NCBI GenBank assembly: GCA_902787975.1
Contig: CADAIP010000004.1
Location: 1 to 64,000, forward strand
Source of the DNA: Oscillospiraceae bacterium
Lineage (GTDB): Bacteria; Bacillota; Clostridia; Saccharofermentanales; Saccharofermentanaceae
Direction: 5' to 3'
DNA length: 64,000 nucleotides
A program made the position numbers and the translations under genes. Position 1 is the stretch's first letter; every line of letters starts with the position of its first letter. Positions 62,059-64,000 of this stretch are shown one piece after another. Below the pieces are notes generated by a model. The model was not told the DNA's origin. It worked only from the letters and a program-made list of their open reading frames with translations, and ran no database searches.

Positions 62059-64000
62059 TTATTTAATCTTCTTTGTTTTTGTTTCAGCCGTTTTTGAAGG
62101 AGCAGCTTTTTTAGCCTCTGTCTTCTTTACGGTCTTCTTTGCAACTGGCTTTGCTGCCTTCTTTGCTTCAGGTTTAGCCGCCATTTTCTTTGCGGCGGGC
62201 TTCTTCGCTGATGCTTTTGCAGCAGGCTTCTTTGCTGCTGTCTTCTTAGCCTTCTTCTTGACGGGATCTTTTACCTTCATGAAGTAGATACCGGCAAGCG
62301 GCGGAAGATTGATCTTAACCTTGTAAGGCTTGCCGTTTAAAGGCTCATCGATAGCTTCGAAGCAGCCTTCCGCATCAGTTGCCGTAGGATATCCTGAACC
62401 GCCGTGGCACATGTCGTCTGTATTGAAAACGATCTTATAGGTGCCCAATTCGTATACAGGCATCTCATATCCTTCAAGCGGCTGGGGAACCATGTTAAGG
62501 GCAACATAGATATCGTTGCGCTTGGGATCAGGACATGATCTCTTATAAACGAATACGTTGTTCTTTGTATCATCTGCTGCGATCCATTCGAAGCCTGCCC
62601 AGGTGTGGTCATCTTCCCACATCTGAGGATTCTCGATATAAAACTTATTAAGTTCGCTGTTGAAGTTCTGGAGCAGACGGTGTGATTCGTAATCTAACAG
62701 GAACCATTCAAGCTGCTCATAGAAGCGCCACTCGATGAACTGGCCGAACTCAGCGCCCATGAAGTTGAGCTTTCCGCCCGGATGGCTGATCTGGTACATC
62801 ATCATGGTTCTGAGAGATGCGAACTTTCTCCAGATATCACCCGGCATCTTATCGATAAGTGAATGCTTGCCGTGAACGACCTCATCATGTGAAAGGCTGA
62901 GGATGTAATTCTCTGAGAATGCATACATCATCGAGAAACAGAACTCGTCGTGATGCCATGCTCTTGCATATGAATCAGTTGAGAAATAATCCAGAGTGTC
63001 ATGCATCCAGCCCATGTTCCACTTATGAGTGAAGCCAAGGCCTCCGAACTCAACAGGATGAGATACCTTCGGCCATGCCGTGGACTCTTCTGCGATGAGC
63101 ATTGCATGAGGATAGTTCTTGCGGATAGTGGAATTGAGCTTCTTGAAGAAATCGATCGCTTCAAGATTCTCATTGCCTCCGAACTTATTCGGAATGTACT
63201 GCTGTCTTCCGTAATCTCTGTAAAGCATTGAAGATACAGCATCTACACGGATACCGTCGAGATGGAACTCGTCGATCCAGAACACAGCGTTGGAGATCAG
63301 GAATGAGAGAACTTCATTCTTGGAATAATCGAAAACATAAGTGCCCCACTCCCTGTGCTCGCCGATCCTGGGATCAGAGTATTCATAGCAAGGCGTTCCA
63401 TCAAATCTGACGAGGCCTTCCATGTTCTTCGGGAAGTGAGCCGGAACCCAGTCAAGGATTACGGAAATGCCGTTCTGGTGAAGGACATCGACCATAAACT
63501 TGAAGTCTGCAGGAGTTCCGAATCTTGAAGTAACGGCATAGTAACCTGTTACCTGATAACCCCATGAATCATCGAGCGGGTGCTCTAAGATAGGCATGAG
63601 CTCAACATGCGTATAGTGCATCTTCTTGCAGTAATCAGCAAGATCGATAGCGAGCTCTCTATATGTGAAGAAATTGCCGTCGGGATGTCTTCTCCATGAA
63701 CCCAGATGGATCTCATAGATATTGATCGGCTTGGGTGCCAATGCATCCGTGCGGTTCTTTACGAATTCATCATCATTCCAGATGTAATCATCAGGATCGT
63801 AAATTATCGATGCATTGTTAGGTCTTGTCTCGAAATGTCTTGCAAAAGGATCGCCCTTCTCGTAGATCCTGTTGTCGGCACCGATTACCCTGTACTTATA
63901 TCTGTCCCACTGCTGTGCATCCGGAACCTTCTGTTCCCAGATACCAGTCTTACCAAGCATGAACATCTGACAGTCGTTGGGGTCCCAATCATTGAAATCA
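62059..64000 (-). CDS. glgB: Glycogen branching enzyme, partial, with Lys/Ala-rich tail
   Basis: The 3' part of a GH13 branching enzyme, open through the right edge (reading continues to 64000 as DFNDWDPNDCQMFML, the end of the CBM48 domain). The barrel shows nucleophile Asp in DGIRVDAVSSM, acid/base Glu in IAEESTAWP and LSHDEVVHGK. After the C-terminal beta domain come 68 residues of KKAK, AAKKPAAK and AKKTVKKT repeats (62059-62265). Related tail on GlgA. First gene of the glycogen operon. Confidence 0.95.
   Translation of the reverse strand, partial: DFNDWDPNDCQMFMLGKTGIWEQKVPDAQQWDRYKYRVIGADNRIYEKGDPFARHFETRPNNASIIYDPDDYIWNDDEFVKNRTDALAPKPINIYEIHLGSWRRHPDGNFFTYRELAIDLADYCKKMHYTHVELMPILEHPLDDSWGYQVTGYYAVTSRFGTPADFKFMVDVLHQNGISVILDWVPAHFPKNMEGLVRFDGTPCYEYSDPRIGEHREWGTYVFDYSKNEVLSFLISNAVFWIDEFHLDGIRVDAVSSMLYRDYGRQQYIPNKFGGNENLEAIDFFKKLNSTIRKNYPHAMLIAEESTAWPKVSHPVEFGGLGFTHKWNMGWMHDTLDYFSTDSYARAWHHDEFCFSMMYAFSENYILSLSHDEVVHGKHSLIDKMPGDIWRKFASLRTMMMYQISHPGGKLNFMGAEFGQFIEWRFYEQLEWFLLDYESHRLLQNFNSELNKFYIENPQMWEDDHTWAGFEWIAADDTKNNVFVYKRSCPDPKRNDIYVALNMVPQPLEGYEMPVYELGTYKIVFNTDDMCHGGSGYPTATDAEGCFEAIDEPLNGKPYKVKINLPPLAGIYFMKVKDPVKKKAKKTAAKKPAAKASAKKPAAKKMAAKPEAKKAAKPVAKKTVKKTEAKKAAPSKTAETKTKKIK

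Overview
The window looks like chromosome from a Gram-positive anaerobe of class Clostridia (Bacillota), probably a gut or rumen type. The reasons are low-to-moderate G+C, strong AGGAGG-type ribosome binding sites, a GlgC/GlgD pair of ADP-glucose pyrophosphorylase subunits, separate AICAR formyltransferase and PurO-like IMP cyclohydrolase genes instead of fused purH, a ClpE-like unfoldase with an N-terminal zinc finger, the Firmicutes order ylxM-ffh-rpsP-khpA-rimM / trmD-rplS-rbgA-rnhB, and an L20-type leader before infC. Family or genus cannot be fixed from the sequence. Almost everything is read from the minus strand.

Layout. (1) 1-3.7 kb: a small integrated element between two 53-bp direct repeats (42-94 and 3628-3680, one mismatch). 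It holds a leucine-rich lipoprotein, a structured non-coding region, a Tn916-type excisionase and a tyrosine integrase, and abuts tRNA-Ile2. (2) 3.8-9.6 kb: asd, a Xer-like recombinase and four redox genes (iron-sulfur flavoprotein, nitroreductase, Gfo/Idh/MocA, iron alcohol dehydrogenase). (3) 9.7-15.9 kb: a coupled pair of unrecognised membrane proteins, one a two-sensor plus 12-TM transporter fusion with a Gln/Pro-rich tail; then a four-gene overlapping operon (lipoprotein, 46-aa CXXC peptide, polyferredoxin, TlpA-like thioredoxin); then tRNA-fMet and tRNA-Leu. (4) 15.9-26.3 kb: a 750-aa disordered single-pass protein, clpE-like, uvrA, tRNA-Glu, citrate synthase, a SpoU-family methyltransferase. 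(5) 26.3-36.7 kb: the translation block infC-rpmI-rplT, rnhB-rbgA-rplS-trmD, three inserted genes, then rimM-khpA-rpsP-ffh-ylxM. rplT and ffh are both broken by deletions in this sequence. (6) 36.7-42.3 kb: acetyltransferase, lipoproteins, a flavodoxin remnant, Nudix, flavin reductase, a GNAT-MGMT fusion, tRNA-Thr. (7) 42.3-49.9 kb: S41 protease, an FtsX-type ABC exporter, a two-component system and a coiled-coil membrane protein. (8) 50-54.5 kb: purine genes purE-purF-purN-IMP cyclohydrolase-AICAR formyltransferase. (9) 54.5-64 kb: a CapA-like lipoprotein and the glycogen operon glgB-glgC-glgD-glgA-amylase; glgB runs off the right edge.

Most worth attention: two exactly congruent, inverted palindrome-flanked modules inside the mobile element (1659-1903); matching histone-H1-like Lys/Ala/Pro tails on both glycogen synthase and branching enzyme; a PurF whose glutaminase active site is missing; the sensor-transporter fusion; and lesions in two normally essential genes, which must be separated from assembly error. 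Readings rest on motif recognition by eye; no database search was run.
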